Shown piece by piece: positions 45,867 to 54,896 of a DNA stretch of 64,000 bases; positions within the stretch are counted from its first letter, which is position 1; each line of letters opens with the position of its first letter. The DNA is taken from NCBI RefSeq assembly GCF_000315485.1, contig NZ_JH992941.1, forward strand, positions 124,001 through 188,000. The letters are read 5' to 3'. The notes beneath the pieces are model-generated. The model made no database searches. It was not told the DNA's origin and saw only the letters and a list, made by a program, of their open reading frames with translations. Both the position numbers and the translations under genes were made by a program. The stretch is from Bacteroides oleiciplenus YIT 12058. Its GTDB lineage: Bacteria; Bacteroidota; Bacteroidia; Bacteroidales; Bacteroidaceae.

Positions 45867-46796
45867 TTACTTAGATGATGATTGAGATACCTCGTTTTTG
45901 GCAAGCGTCAGTTTCAACATACCGACATAGATCCCGCTCTTTCCTGTGTGCAACACGGGGACATTCTTACCGTCTTTATTTAAATAGATAGCTGGTTCTT
46001 TCATAAAGGTGTGTGTATGTCCACCCAGAATGGCATCAATATGATTCGTTTTCTGTGCCAGTTCCTCATCGCAAGGAGCATCCTTCAGTTGATAGCCGAG
46101 GTGAGACAAACAGATTATGACATCACAATTCTCCTGATTCTTCAGTACATCCACCGTTTTCTGCGCTACTTCTATTGGGTCATTATAAACCACACCTTCG
46201 CATTTATCCGCCTGTACCAGTCCTTCCATCTTCGGTGAAAGACCGAATACACCAATTTTCAATCCGTTGCGGTCAAGAGTAATGTAAGGTTTCACTAAAC
46301 CTTCCAACACCGTGCCCGTCACATCATAGTTGGCACATACTACAGGGAAGTTTGCCATGCGGAACAAACGTGCCATATTCTCCAGACCAAAATCAAATTC
46401 ATGATTCCCAATTGTCATAGCATCATACCCCATAAGGTTCATCATTTTGACTTCCACTTCGCCCTGAAACAGATTGTAATAAGGTGTTCCCTGGGAGATG
46501 TCCCCACAGTCGAACAGCAATAGGCCAGGGTTAACCTCGCGCGCTTCCTTAATGAGAGTAGACCGGCGCACCGTTCCCCCCATACCGGCATAACGGTCGG
46601 CAGCATGTGCTGCAATGGGTTCAATGCGGCTGTGCGTATCGCTTGTCTGCAAAATAACTAATTGTTTGGTGTCTTGGGCTGACTCGGGGGAAATCAGACA
46701 AAGCTGCTCCACATGAACTTCCCTGTCTGTTTTTTGGGCCGATACCGGAAGAAGGCAGCAGACAGCCAGCATAAAAAGAGTATATATACGTTTCAT
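45867..46796 (-). CDS. Exported metallophosphatase, N-terminal half of a 5'-nucleotidase
   Basis: A calcineurin-like metallophosphoesterase of about 309 aa. The frame extends to 46856, but the Met at 46796 starts a clean signal peptide (MKRIYTLFMLAVCCLLPVSA) and is preferred. All metal-binding motifs of the UshA-like family are present: QTSDTHSRIEP, FDCGDISQG, IGNHEFDFG and GGHTHTF. The substrate-binding C-terminal domain found in one-piece 5'-nucleotidases is absent and is encoded by the gene just upstream (46849-47622). It likely releases phosphate from nucleotides in the periplasm together with that partner. Confidence 0.9.
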   Translation of the reverse strand: MKRIYTLFMLAVCCLLPVSAQKTDREVHVEQLCLISPESAQDTKQLVILQTSDTHSRIEPIAAHAADRYAGMGGTVRRSTLIKEAREVNPGLLLFDCGDISQGTPYYNLFQGEVEVKMMNLMGYDAMTIGNHEFDFGLENMARLFRMANFPVVCANYDVTGTVLEGLVKPYITLDRNGLKIGVFGLSPKMEGLVQADKCEGVVYNDPIEVAQKTVDVLKNQENCDVIICLSHLGYQLKDAPCDEELAQKTNHIDAILGGHTHTFMKEPAIYLNKDGKNVPVLHTGKSGIYVGMLKLTLAKNEVSQSSSK

Positions 46797-46848
46797 GAAT
46801 GATAAATTAAGAGTTATGAATGATAAATTTGAAAAAAACAATTGATGA

Positions 46849-47622
46849 TTACTCATCTTTCACAGTTATCCTGCCTTCCAGGCGGGAAGTAATCTTCTTT
46901 CCGGCAGCAGTCTGCTGCTCCACATAGTCCATGAACAAACCACGCAAGGTAGCTCCGTCCGGACAATCCCGTTTTTCTGCTTGCGGCAAGGCTACCATGC
47001 CATCATTGCCATCGGCCAGATAATCAATGGTAGCAATCGTGTAGAGTTGCTCGTCTTCTACCGGACGACCACCAACCGTACCTTGCAGCAGCTTTCCGTC
47101 TTTCGTTATCAAAAGTTGCACCCCACTGACACCTTCACCATGGCGCACTGCAATATTGTTGAACAATTCTTTCAGGTAAACGCCTTTCATGGTCAACACA
47201 CAAAGGGAATTCTCAAAAGGCAATATCTCATAAATGTTTTCGCAGGTAATAGGTCCCTCTGTCAGCACATTACGCAGACCTCCCATATTTACCAGGCCCA
47301 TATCGGCAGGCTTACCCAGCACTTGCCCGGCAGCATTGCGCAGCACATCAGCCACCAAATTGGAGAGTAGACTCTCAGGGGCTCCCTTATCCATACTCAT
47401 TTCCGCAGTACCCACCACGCGATACATAATACTATCAACTTTTGCCTTATACGGAGCAAGCAGTGCCACCGCTTCCGCATTGGGTTTAGCATCCCAGGTG
47501 GAATCTATCGCTATCATTGTTCCCTCTGTTTTTGTCACCTCATATACAGGGTGACAAGAACTTAACAGGAATGCAGCCGCCAAAAGTACACCGGGAGTAA
47601 ATTTCAAAATCATTCTTTTCAT
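46849..47622 (-). CDS. 5'-nucleotidase C-terminal domain lipoprotein
   Basis: A 257-aa lipoprotein (lipobox LLSSC, Cys23) consisting of the 5'-nucleotidase C-terminal (substrate-binding) domain. Signatures are SNLVADVLRNAAGQ, MGLVNMGGLRNVLTEGPITCENIYEILPFEN and TIATIDYLADGNDGM. It has no metallophosphatase motifs. It precedes the matching N-terminal half by 52 bp, so the gene order is reversed relative to the domain order of UshA. The anchored C-domain may hold the phosphatase at the membrane. It is the first gene of this four-gene group. Confidence 0.9.
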   Translation of the reverse strand: MKRMILKFTPGVLLAAAFLLSSCHPVYEVTKTEGTMIAIDSTWDAKPNAEAVALLAPYKAKVDSIMYRVVGTAEMSMDKGAPESLLSNLVADVLRNAAGQVLGKPADMGLVNMGGLRNVLTEGPITCENIYEILPFENSLCVLTMKGVYLKELFNNIAVRHGEGVSGVQLLITKDGKLLQGTVGGRPVEDEQLYTIATIDYLADGNDGMVALPQAEKRDCPDGATLRGLFMDYVEQQTAAGKKITSRLEGRITVKDE

Positions 47623-47646
47623 TTTGTTCGGGTTTTTAAATTGCTA

Positions 47647-47654
47647 CAAATATA
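47647..47654 (-). promoter_or_regulatory. -7 promoter element of the 5'-nucleotidase group
   Basis: TATATTTG on the minus strand is a perfect TAnnTTTG element. It predicts a start near 47640, 18 nt before the first ATG of the group. No -33 match at standard spacing. Confidence 0.5.
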
Positions 47655-47744
47655 ACAAATAGTCTTTCTTTGTCACGCCCTGACGGAAAGAAAAAAAGGA
47701 AAGTTCCTTCATTTCGATGCAGAGAAGAGGTAAAGATGTACTTA

Positions 47745-47832
47745 CAGCTTATTGAACGCATTCGGAAAGCTTTCCGAGCGTGTTCCGTAAGCTTTCCGAA
47801 TACGTTCAGAAAGCTTACGGAACAAACCGTTC
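47745..47832. repeat. Palindromic array with exact 22-bp period (array C)
   Basis: Four units carry AAGCTT (first copy CAGCTT) at 47745, 47767, 47789 and 47811, each exactly 22 bp apart. CGGAAAGCTTTCCG at 47763-47776 is a perfect palindrome. Units 3 and 4 together form a 19-bp inverted repeat with one mismatch (arms 47782-47800 and 47805-47823, loop TACG). The block stands between two divergent promoters (47647-47654 minus, 47926-47933 plus). No other element was seen in this 344-bp gap. Confidence 0.9.
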
Positions 47833-47925
47833 ATATACAGGCAGGTATGAGCCACTTCACTACCGAATATCTCCGAACAAATAATAAACCTGTGAAACTT
47901 ACGTTATTTATCTGATTAATATATC

Positions 47926-47933
47926 TACATTTG
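47926..47933 (+). promoter_or_regulatory. -7 promoter element of the acyltransferase/aminotransferase operon
   Basis: TACATTTG on the plus strand fits TAnnTTTG and predicts a start near 47940, 27 nt before the ATG at 47967. It overlaps a possible TTG start at 47931, which would therefore not be transcribed and can be discarded. Confidence 0.5.
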
Positions 47934-47966
47934 AATTCAGAAAGTTATAAAAAGACAGATAAATAC

Positions 47967-48932
47967 ATGGGAGTTAGCACAGCAACCGACCAAAAGTGGA
48001 ATTTAGTCCGCTACTCGGCAGAAGATAAAGAACGCTGGGATCGCTTCGTGCGCCGCTCTAAAAACGGCACTTTCCTATTGCAGCGCGATTATATGGATTA
48101 TCATGCCGACCGCTTTCAGGACTGCTCTTTACTGATCTTCTGCAACCAAAAGCTAATAGCTTTGTTTCCAGGAAACCTTTCCGGTGATTGTTTCTACTCC
48201 CACCAGGGGTTGACCTACGGTGGCATACTTCTCTCTCCTTCTATCACATTACAACAAACAGAAAACGTATTTCGTACTGCACTGAATTATTTACAGGCAG
48301 AATGCAATGTTAAGTCCCTGGTCTACCGGGCCATTCCCCATATCTACCACCGCTATCCGGCAGAAGAAGACCTGTATATACTCACCCGCCTGGGAGCCAC
48401 ACTTACGGCCCGCAGCATCTCATCCGTCATACCATTAGACGACCGCCTGCCTTTCCGTACTCTCCGCTGCCGCCAATTGAAAAAGGCAAGAGCATGTGCC
48501 TTGAAGGTCATAGAAGATGAAGACTTCACATCCTTCTGGAAAATACTGGAAGAAAACCTCCACGAGCGATATAGCGTGAACCCGGTACATTCTTTGGAAG
48601 AAATTCTCCGGTTGCACAGAAACTTCCCTCGCCAAATCTCCCTCTTCCGGATATGCAATGAGGCAGAAACACTGGGCGGATGCGTAGTGTATGAAACCGA
48701 TGAAGTAGCTCATGTGCAATACATTGCCGCCTCATCGCGCGGGAAAAAGTGTGGTGCACTCGATTTGCTATTCCACCAACTGATATACGACCGTTATGCC
48801 CAAAAGCGTTACTTCGACTTTGGTATTTCCACCGAACACGGAGGACAGGTGCTGAATGAAGGATTACTTTTCCAAAAAGAAGGCTTCGGGGCAAGGGCAA
48901 TCATGTACGACGTCTATAAACTAAAGCTATAA
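47967..48932 (+). CDS. FemAB/GNAT-like acyltransferase family protein
   Basis: A cytoplasmic protein of about 321 aa with two GNAT-like halves, as in FemAB-type transferases. Recognisable parts are WDRFVRRSKNGTFLLQRDYMDYH in the N-terminal half and the C-terminal ISLFRICNEAETLGGCVVYETDEVAHVQYIAASSRGKKCGALDLLFHQLI, a pattern of acetyltransferases that act on sugars or amino groups. The ATG at 47967 is chosen because an in-frame TTG 36 bp upstream lies in the promoter. The next gene, 21 bp downstream, is a sugar aminotransferase. Together they may make and then acylate an amino sugar; the substrate is not known. Confidence 0.72.
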   Translation: MGVSTATDQKWNLVRYSAEDKERWDRFVRRSKNGTFLLQRDYMDYHADRFQDCSLLIFCNQKLIALFPGNLSGDCFYSHQGLTYGGILLSPSITLQQTENVFRTALNYLQAECNVKSLVYRAIPHIYHRYPAEEDLYILTRLGATLTARSISSVIPLDDRLPFRTLRCRQLKKARACALKVIEDEDFTSFWKILEENLHERYSVNPVHSLEEILRLHRNFPRQISLFRICNEAETLGGCVVYETDEVAHVQYIAASSRGKKCGALDLLFHQLIYDRYAQKRYFDFGISTEHGGQVLNEGLLFQKEGFGARAIMYDVYKLKL

Positions 48933-48953
48933 TGACCTTTACGAATTGAAACT

Positions 48954-50096
48954 ATGATAAAGTATTTAGACCTGCAAAAAATCAATGCTTCCTTCGAGCC
49001 GGCACTCTCGGATGCTTTGCTGCGCGTCTCCCGTTCCGGATGGTATCTGCATGGTGAAGCTACGGCCCGTTTCGAGCAGGAATTTGCCGATTTCTGTGGT
49101 ACGGCTCATTGCATCGGTACAGGAAATGGTCTGGATGCCCTTACCCTGATATTCCTGGCTTACCGGGAATTGGGAGTGATGAATGCAGGAGATGAGGTGA
49201 TCGTTCCAGCCAATACCTATATTGCCACCATACTTTCCATTCTGCATGCCGGATTAAAGCCAGTGCTTTGCGAACCCTTACCCGAAACATGCAATATAGA
49301 TGTTATCCATGCCGAAACATTAATTACCCAGCGTACACGCGCCATACTGCCTGTCCATTTATACGGTCGTTTAGCAGATATGCAAGGGGTATATGATTTA
49401 GCCGCCCGCTATGGATTAAAAATAGTAGAAGATGCAGCACAGGCACATGGTGCCATCTATGATAAAGTTTTACCAGGAAAGGAAAAACAGCTTTTACGTG
49501 CCGGAAATCTAAGTGATGCTGCAGCTTTCAGTTTCTATCCCGCCAAGAATCTTGGTGCATTAGGAGACGGAGGCGCCATAACAACGCATGATACAAGTCT
49601 AGCCGCTATCGTCCGTTTCATTGCCAACTACGGTTCTACGGAGAAATACGTTCATTTGTATCAAGGTATAAACAGCCGCCTGGACGAATTGCAGGCAGCT
49701 GTTCTTTCTGTGAAACTTCCCCGCCTGGATAAAGACAATGTCCGGAGAAGAGAAATAGCACAGTTATATAAAGAAAATATCCACTGGAAATATCCAAAGT
49801 TACAGTGTACCGTCAGTACCGAAGATATAAAAGAGTCTAACGTCTTCCACATCTTCCCCGTTTTTTCTCCCCGTCGGGATGAATTACAACACTACCTGAC
49901 AGCGCACAATATCCATAGCCAAATCCATTACCCTATCCCCCCCCATCGTCAGAAAGCATTGATACAGGAATACGGGATGCAACAACTCCCCATCACGGAA
50001 CATATCCACAATGAGGAGTTAAGTCTGCCTATTTCTCCATTACTGACGAATGAAGAGGTAGGTCAAGTCATTGATTGTATAAACTCTTTCGTTTAA
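48954..50096 (+). CDS. DegT/DnrJ/EryC1-family sugar aminotransferase
   Basis: A 380-aa PLP-dependent aminotransferase that transfers an amino group to a keto-sugar nucleotide. The start MIKYLDLQKINASFEPAL, GNGLDALTLIFLA, VPANTYIATILSIL, EDAAQAHGA and the PLP Lys198 in SFYPAKNLGALGDGGAI are family hallmarks. It is similar in style to enzymes of dTDP-sugar pathways such as FdtB, but the exact sugar cannot be decided. It follows the acyltransferase-like gene and its end overlaps the convergent GH10 gene by 4 bp. The pair is isolated from any visible capsule or O-antigen cluster in the window. Confidence 0.9.
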   Translation: MIKYLDLQKINASFEPALSDALLRVSRSGWYLHGEATARFEQEFADFCGTAHCIGTGNGLDALTLIFLAYRELGVMNAGDEVIVPANTYIATILSILHAGLKPVLCEPLPETCNIDVIHAETLITQRTRAILPVHLYGRLADMQGVYDLAARYGLKIVEDAAQAHGAIYDKVLPGKEKQLLRAGNLSDAAAFSFYPAKNLGALGDGGAITTHDTSLAAIVRFIANYGSTEKYVHLYQGINSRLDELQAAVLSVKLPRLDKDNVRRREIAQLYKENIHWKYPKLQCTVSTEDIKESNVFHIFPVFSPRRDELQHYLTAHNIHSQIHYPIPPHRQKALIQEYGMQQLPITEHIHNEELSLPISPLLTNEEVGQVIDCINSFV

Positions 50097-51187
50097 AACG
50101 AAATCACTTTATCATAAGACGATTTCGGCTGTAAGTTATCATCAAACAACAGCGGATAATTGCGCAGACGATTGCCATGACGACGATCCAGCCATGAATC
50201 ACCATCATAAACATTCCAGAAGGTAACATTGCGAACCACATTCTTATGGTCGCGCATCACACGGAACAGCATATCATATTGGGCAACCTGTGCGGAATCA
50301 GCCTCAGCCGTCAGTTCCAGTTCCTTATCTGTTTGGTCCACATTGAGCTGACCGCCTTGTTCTCCCGTGTTGATACGAACATCAAGTTCAGTGATATGAA
50401 TATTATCAACTACTTGAGAATAAAGTTCAATAGCTTCTCTGAACTCATCTTCCGTAGGAGATGAGATATTATAATGTCCCTGCATACCAATTCCATGGAT
50501 AGGAACTCCTTCTGCCTTCATGCTCTTCACCATATTGTAAATACGGTCACGCTTGACAGGATTAGTTTCATTATAATCATTGTAGAAAAGTAATGCGGCA
50601 GGGTCAGCTTCATGAGCATACTCAAATGCTTTTTTGATGAACTCATCTCCCGCAATCTTGTAATAAGTAGACTGACGGTAAGGAACATCTGCATCAGGAT
50701 TATCCGTGATAGCCTCGTTCACCACATCCCATGCATAGATAACATCTTTATAACGATTAACTATCGTATGGATATGCTCTCTCATCCTTTCAAACAACAC
50801 TTCCTTCGAAACTAATTCACCCTTTTCATCATGATACATCCAGTCAGCCGTCTGGTTATGCCACACAAGACAATGACCACGAAGGGGAATCTTATTCTCA
50901 CGAGCAAAATTTGCAATCTTATCGGCATTCTCCCAGTTCCATTCTCCCTCTACCGGTTGTGTAGACTGAGGCTTCATGTCGTTCTCCGCAGTAATACTAT
51001 TGAAATTAGCCGTAATCAACGATACCTGTTCAGGCGAATTCAGGTTCGGCATATTCACGGCACAGCCGATAGTGAAATAATCGGCATACGCATCTTTCAG
51101 GTTATCTGGCTTTTTCTGCTCCTGGCTGCAACCGGTGACTACCGCCAACATGCCCAGACAACTGATTGTTTTTAACAATGTCTTCAT
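50093..51187 (-). CDS. GH10 endo-beta-1,4-xylanase lipoprotein
   Basis: A 364-aa GH10 xylanase with lipobox VVTGC (Cys20), so it is membrane-anchored. The barrel carries ITAENDMKPQ, LRGHCLVWHNQTADWM, the acid/base Glu158 in WDVVNEAI and the nucleophile Glu267 in HITELDVRI. A late WNVYDGDSWLDRR segment replaces the usual WGxxDxxSW motif of the +1/-1 subsite. Length is typical of a catalytic domain alone, without carbohydrate-binding modules. It is the third gene of a GH43-GH43-GH10 operon, 33 bp after the second GH43. Confidence 0.95.
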   Translation of the reverse strand: MKTLLKTISCLGMLAVVTGCSQEQKKPDNLKDAYADYFTIGCAVNMPNLNSPEQVSLITANFNSITAENDMKPQSTQPVEGEWNWENADKIANFARENKIPLRGHCLVWHNQTADWMYHDEKGELVSKEVLFERMREHIHTIVNRYKDVIYAWDVVNEAITDNPDADVPYRQSTYYKIAGDEFIKKAFEYAHEADPAALLFYNDYNETNPVKRDRIYNMVKSMKAEGVPIHGIGMQGHYNISSPTEDEFREAIELYSQVVDNIHITELDVRINTGEQGGQLNVDQTDKELELTAEADSAQVAQYDMLFRVMRDHKNVVRNVTFWNVYDGDSWLDRRHGNRLRNYPLLFDDNLQPKSSYDKVISF

Positions 51188-51220
51188 AACTTTAATTCGT
51201 TTGTTGGTTATTAATAGTTT

Positions 51221-52972
51221 TTATTCGACAAGAATGTCATTTTCAGAAGTAGCATACAAACCAATCAAACAACCGGTAAAGCCGCCGGCAACGTTGGTTG
51301 AAAGGATGTCTCCAGATACGGTATTACCCAACTGTAAGAAGTTAGTTCCATCCGTGGAGTAACTGAAGTCATAATTATCTCCTTCACCTTTCACTTGCAG
51401 TTGAATTGGGTTCTTGACATCTATCTTTGTACTTGCAAGTACTTTAGACCTTCCTCTTTCTGTTCTTTCCAATACCAGATAGAAATCCTTATCCTTTTTG
51501 GTCACCCCAAAGACGTAATTGAACCGCTCGCTTTGTACACAAGTGATGCCCGCCAAGTCTTTTTCTGACTTCGGGATATATTTCAATGTCGTAGTAAACG
51601 AAAAGTTACTATGCTGTTGTCTGTGGAAAAGCGTTGAAGTGGGCTTCACCTCTTTTATATTCACAGGGAACGGAGTTATCTGTAATCCTCCGTCTTTCAA
51701 CACAGTTATGAACTCTTCACGAGGCCCCCGTAAACCAATCCAACGGTAATCCAACTGTGGAGATGTAAAATTCTCTGTGAATGTAAAATTTCCATTGGGG
51801 AAGTAACCATCTTTACCTGTTTTGTTCTCAACACCTTTGGGGGTCTTCAACTTCGGTTCCATCGGAATAAGCCCATTTTCAAAAACCGGAAATTCACCCG
51901 ACCAGTCAACCGGCAGAATAAAAGTCTCACGACCGATATTCACTCTCCCCTTCTCATTCGGGCGAATAGCCAGAAATACACCATAATATTTACCGTCAGG
52001 ACCTTCCACCAAATCAGCATGTCCGGCCCAGTCTATCATGTTTTTTCTATTATGATTCAAGTATCTCTGGCTCAGGATAGGATTACTCGGAGCTGGAATA
52101 TAAGGTCCTTTAGGACTGTCACTCACAAAGATGACCTCACTATGCCAGTCACCTGTACCGCCTTCGGCACACATCAGGTAATAACGCCCACCCTTTTTAT
52201 AAATATGCGGTGCCTCAATCCAAATGGGCTTCTTGGACAAGTCCACCCCACCATTTACGATAATCTGATCTGTTCCGGAAATCACTTGGTCATTTTCCAC
52301 ATCATACTCCCAGATCTTGATGACGCGATGTCCGTTATAAAGCTCCTCACCCTTATTCGGTGCATCGTTATGAACTACATATGCTTTTCCGTTATCATCG
52401 AAGAAGATAGATGGGTCTATTCCGTCAAACTTCAACTTGATAGGATCACTCCAACCTTTGAAAGGGTCTTTTGTCTTCACAATGATATTTCCGAAACCAC
52501 CGGCAAACTGTGTGGTAATCATATAGAAAGTATCATTATTGGGATTATACTTAATGGCCGGAGCATATACACCGGCACTGATACCCGTATCCTGTACCTT
52601 CAGTTGCGAAGTACGATCCAGCACATGACCAATCTGCGTCCAATTCACCAAATCTTTTGAATGGAAAATAGGCACACCGGGAAACATGGCAAATGATGAG
52701 CATACCAGGAAATAATCGTCTCCTTTCCGGGTTATCGCCGGATCGGGATAACATCCTTGCAGAATAGGGTTATAAAACTCACCAGCCTTCAACGGATTCT
52801 CGTTGTACACTTTGTCGTCACCCTGATAAACAACCTGTGAGAACACCGGAGCATTCTTTACTTTCTTACCTTTACTGCCCTGAGCAAATCCTACCGTTGA
52901 AAACATTGCCACACAAAGAGAGCACAGAACAATCCGCTTACCCATTGAAAGCGCTGAGTTTACCTTTTTCAT
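51221..52972 (-). CDS. GH43 beta-xylosidase/arabinofuranosidase with C-terminal beta-sandwich
   Basis: A 583-aa GH43 enzyme with signal peptide (cleavage near GFAQ, residue 31). The five-bladed propeller shows the catalytic base Asp in GCYPDPAITRKGDDYF, the pKa-modulating Asp in DGIDPSIFFDD and the acid Glu in IEAPHIYKKG. A concanavalin-like C-terminal domain typical of GH43 xylosidases follows from about residue 395 (FTENFTSPQLDYRWIGLRGP). It should release xylose or arabinose from oligosaccharides produced by the GH10 neighbour. It lies 37 bp after the other GH43 gene. Confidence 0.92.
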   Translation of the reverse strand: MKKVNSALSMGKRIVLCSLCVAMFSTVGFAQGSKGKKVKNAPVFSQVVYQGDDKVYNENPLKAGEFYNPILQGCYPDPAITRKGDDYFLVCSSFAMFPGVPIFHSKDLVNWTQIGHVLDRTSQLKVQDTGISAGVYAPAIKYNPNNDTFYMITTQFAGGFGNIIVKTKDPFKGWSDPIKLKFDGIDPSIFFDDNGKAYVVHNDAPNKGEELYNGHRVIKIWEYDVENDQVISGTDQIIVNGGVDLSKKPIWIEAPHIYKKGGRYYLMCAEGGTGDWHSEVIFVSDSPKGPYIPAPSNPILSQRYLNHNRKNMIDWAGHADLVEGPDGKYYGVFLAIRPNEKGRVNIGRETFILPVDWSGEFPVFENGLIPMEPKLKTPKGVENKTGKDGYFPNGNFTFTENFTSPQLDYRWIGLRGPREEFITVLKDGGLQITPFPVNIKEVKPTSTLFHRQQHSNFSFTTTLKYIPKSEKDLAGITCVQSERFNYVFGVTKKDKDFYLVLERTERGRSKVLASTKIDVKNPIQLQVKGEGDNYDFSYSTDGTNFLQLGNTVSGDILSTNVAGGFTGCLIGLYATSENDILVE

Positions 52973-53009
52973 TTCTAATGCAAATTTCAGATTTATAATT
53001 ACTAATTAT

Positions 53010-54566
53010 TTATTTGTCGCTGATACGGAAATAATCGAAGTCCACATAACCTCCAGGGGTCTCCGTTGCATAATTGAAGAGTCCGAAACGATAACCCATA
53101 AAGTGCGGAAGCGTATAAGCCATTTTAAGCTGACTGCCAATCTTCATCCACTTCTTGCCATCCAGACTATAATAGAAATCAGCTTTGTCTTTCATATCTG
53201 TGAAGTCGCATTCGGCTTTCAGAAATACTGTATTCTGGTTCAGTGGCAGACTTTCCACCTCTTCCGGCTTATCAGTCTGCGCACTTACCATAACCACCTT
53301 CTTTACCCCGCTTTCAAACTTCACACCTACTAATCCATATTTCTTCTGGAGAAGTGCAAGTCCTGCAAAATCTCCTTCTTTCATGCCTGATACATCTATA
53401 GAAGTTATTCCCGAACATACCGGACCGATTGTCCGTTGTGTCAATGTGTTGCGGGCCAACAGAAAATCATTGTCCACCCGTCCGGTTTTCAGGCGCAGAT
53501 AACCTTTACGCTCACTGACCGACCAAAGGGAATTATCCGGTTGGTGGTTCCACTGCCAAACCAGTGGCAAAGCCGCTTCTTTCTTCTTACGCGTGAACTC
53601 ATCCGAAGCTACAATGCCCGATATTAAGCCTTTACCAGCAGGCAGTTCCAGTGTTTCCGGCACTTTCCCGTCAATGCCGATCACCGGCCAGCCATCTTCC
53701 CACTTCATAGGAACCAGATAAGGGATACGTCCTACCGAACCATTGTCCCGGAAAAGATAAGCAAACCATTTGCCGTCGGGAGTATCTATCAAACCTCCCT
53801 GAGCAACACCCTTATCCTGCAGGGCAACTCTGCCTTCCCAAGGTCCGTCCATGCTGTCGGAGCGATGGATGACCACCGTACGCATTCCTCCCTTGGGCCA
53901 GGTGATATTGAATAAATAATACTTTCCATTCACCTTAAACAATTGGGAGCCTTCAGCCGGCAAACCTATATTATCTCCGGATGGAGCGCTGGCATTTTCT
54001 ATAAATACCCGTTCCGTGCCCTCCTTGATACCCGACAAGTCTTCTTTCAGTTCAACAATATGCAGCTTGCCACCACCCCAAATCATATAAATACGACCAT
54101 CATCATCAAAAAACACCGTATGATCGTGATAGGCAGGCTTGAAAGTGTTCACCTTCCAGGGGCCTTTCTCTATATCCTTGGTGCTGAATATATAAGTCTT
54201 TCCAGTGGTCTGGGCAAACGTCGTTACGTAATACATATTATTATGATAGCGGATGCAACTGGCCCACGTACCGCGCCCATACGTACTTTTACCATTAGTC
54301 AGATTCAACTCGTCCATGTCTTCCAGGACATCGTAGCAATAGTTCACAATTTCCCAGTTCACAAGGTCTTTAGATTTCATGATAGGCACTCCGGGAGCCA
54401 TATGCATAGTAGTGCTACTCATATAATAAGTGTCTCCCACGCGGATCATCGACATATCCGGTACATCGGCATAAATCACCGGATTCTTGGCCGAACCGGT
54501 TTGCGCAAAAGTTGCGCAACTATAGGCAACAATTGCCAGCAGAAAAATACAAAAACGTTTTCGCAT
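53010..54566 (-). CDS. GH43 glycosidase (GH43_12-like), exported
   Basis: A GH43 enzyme of about 518 aa. The frame is open to 54662, but Met at 54566 is the start: it follows AAGGATATAACT, begins the signal peptide MRKRFCIFLLAIVAYSCATF, and the longer version would begin before the -7 promoter element at 54660-54667. The propeller has VIYADVPDMSMIRVGDTYYMSS (base Asp), HDHTVFFDDDG and the acid Glu in GLPAEGSQLFKVNGKYY. A beta-sandwich of about 180 residues follows. The HDHTVFFDD form, rather than DPSxFxDD, is typical of subfamily 12, whose members are arabinofuranosidases. It is the first gene of the xylan operon. Confidence 0.9.
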   Translation of the reverse strand: MRKRFCIFLLAIVAYSCATFAQTGSAKNPVIYADVPDMSMIRVGDTYYMSSTTMHMAPGVPIMKSKDLVNWEIVNYCYDVLEDMDELNLTNGKSTYGRGTWASCIRYHNNMYYVTTFAQTTGKTYIFSTKDIEKGPWKVNTFKPAYHDHTVFFDDDGRIYMIWGGGKLHIVELKEDLSGIKEGTERVFIENASAPSGDNIGLPAEGSQLFKVNGKYYLFNITWPKGGMRTVVIHRSDSMDGPWEGRVALQDKGVAQGGLIDTPDGKWFAYLFRDNGSVGRIPYLVPMKWEDGWPVIGIDGKVPETLELPAGKGLISGIVASDEFTRKKKEAALPLVWQWNHQPDNSLWSVSERKGYLRLKTGRVDNDFLLARNTLTQRTIGPVCSGITSIDVSGMKEGDFAGLALLQKKYGLVGVKFESGVKKVVMVSAQTDKPEEVESLPLNQNTVFLKAECDFTDMKDKADFYYSLDGKKWMKIGSQLKMAYTLPHFMGYRFGLFNYATETPGGYVDFDYFRISDK

Positions 54567-54659
54567 AGTTATATCCTTTTTTATTAGAGTTCTTCTTGGT
54601 GGGCAGTATTCTTCATACAGGTTTTCCGCTCCGGTATCTAAGACAGAATCTCCCGGCAA

Positions 54660-54667
54660 CAAATATA
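54660..54667 (-). promoter_or_regulatory. -7 promoter element of the xylan GH43-GH43-GH10 operon
   Basis: TATATTTG on the minus strand is a perfect TAnnTTTG element. It predicts a start near 54653 and an 87-nt leader. The remainder of the gap (54668-54849) shows no open frame, repeat or clear site. Confidence 0.5.
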
Positions 54668-54849
54668 CAGCAAGGATTCAAGAGACGCATACAATCATTT
54701 TACACATTCTTTCACTGGTATTACATCTTTGCCTTCAGCTATTTCATTTTCTTTCGCTCATGTTACATCAGGCTCATAAAGTACCTCTGAGACAGGAAAT
54801 AGATATCCTCGGCAAAGAGAAATGACTTCCTTACCAAACAAATTTATTA

Positions 54850-54875
54850 CCTTGCAATAATTGATTATTGCAAGG
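54850..54875 (-). terminator. Hairpin terminator after the glycosyltransferase pair
   Basis: CCTTGCAATAAT (54850-54861) pairs perfectly with ATTATTGCAAGG (54864-54875) around TG. It lies 22 bp after the stop of the GT4-like gene; read on the minus strand it is followed by TAATAAATTTGTTTGG. It separates the glycosyltransferases from the xylan operon. Confidence 0.7.
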
Positions 54876-54896
54876 CAATATTACAAGAAGAGATGA

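Noticed and set aside
47931..47966. Upstream TTG start for the acyltransferase-like gene
   Set aside because: The TTG overlaps a TACATTTG promoter element; an ATG follows at 47967 at the right distance from the predicted transcription start.
54567..54662. N-terminal extension of the first GH43 gene
   Set aside because: It would place codons before a signal peptide and across the predicted transcription start; the Met at 54566 has a ribosome-binding site.
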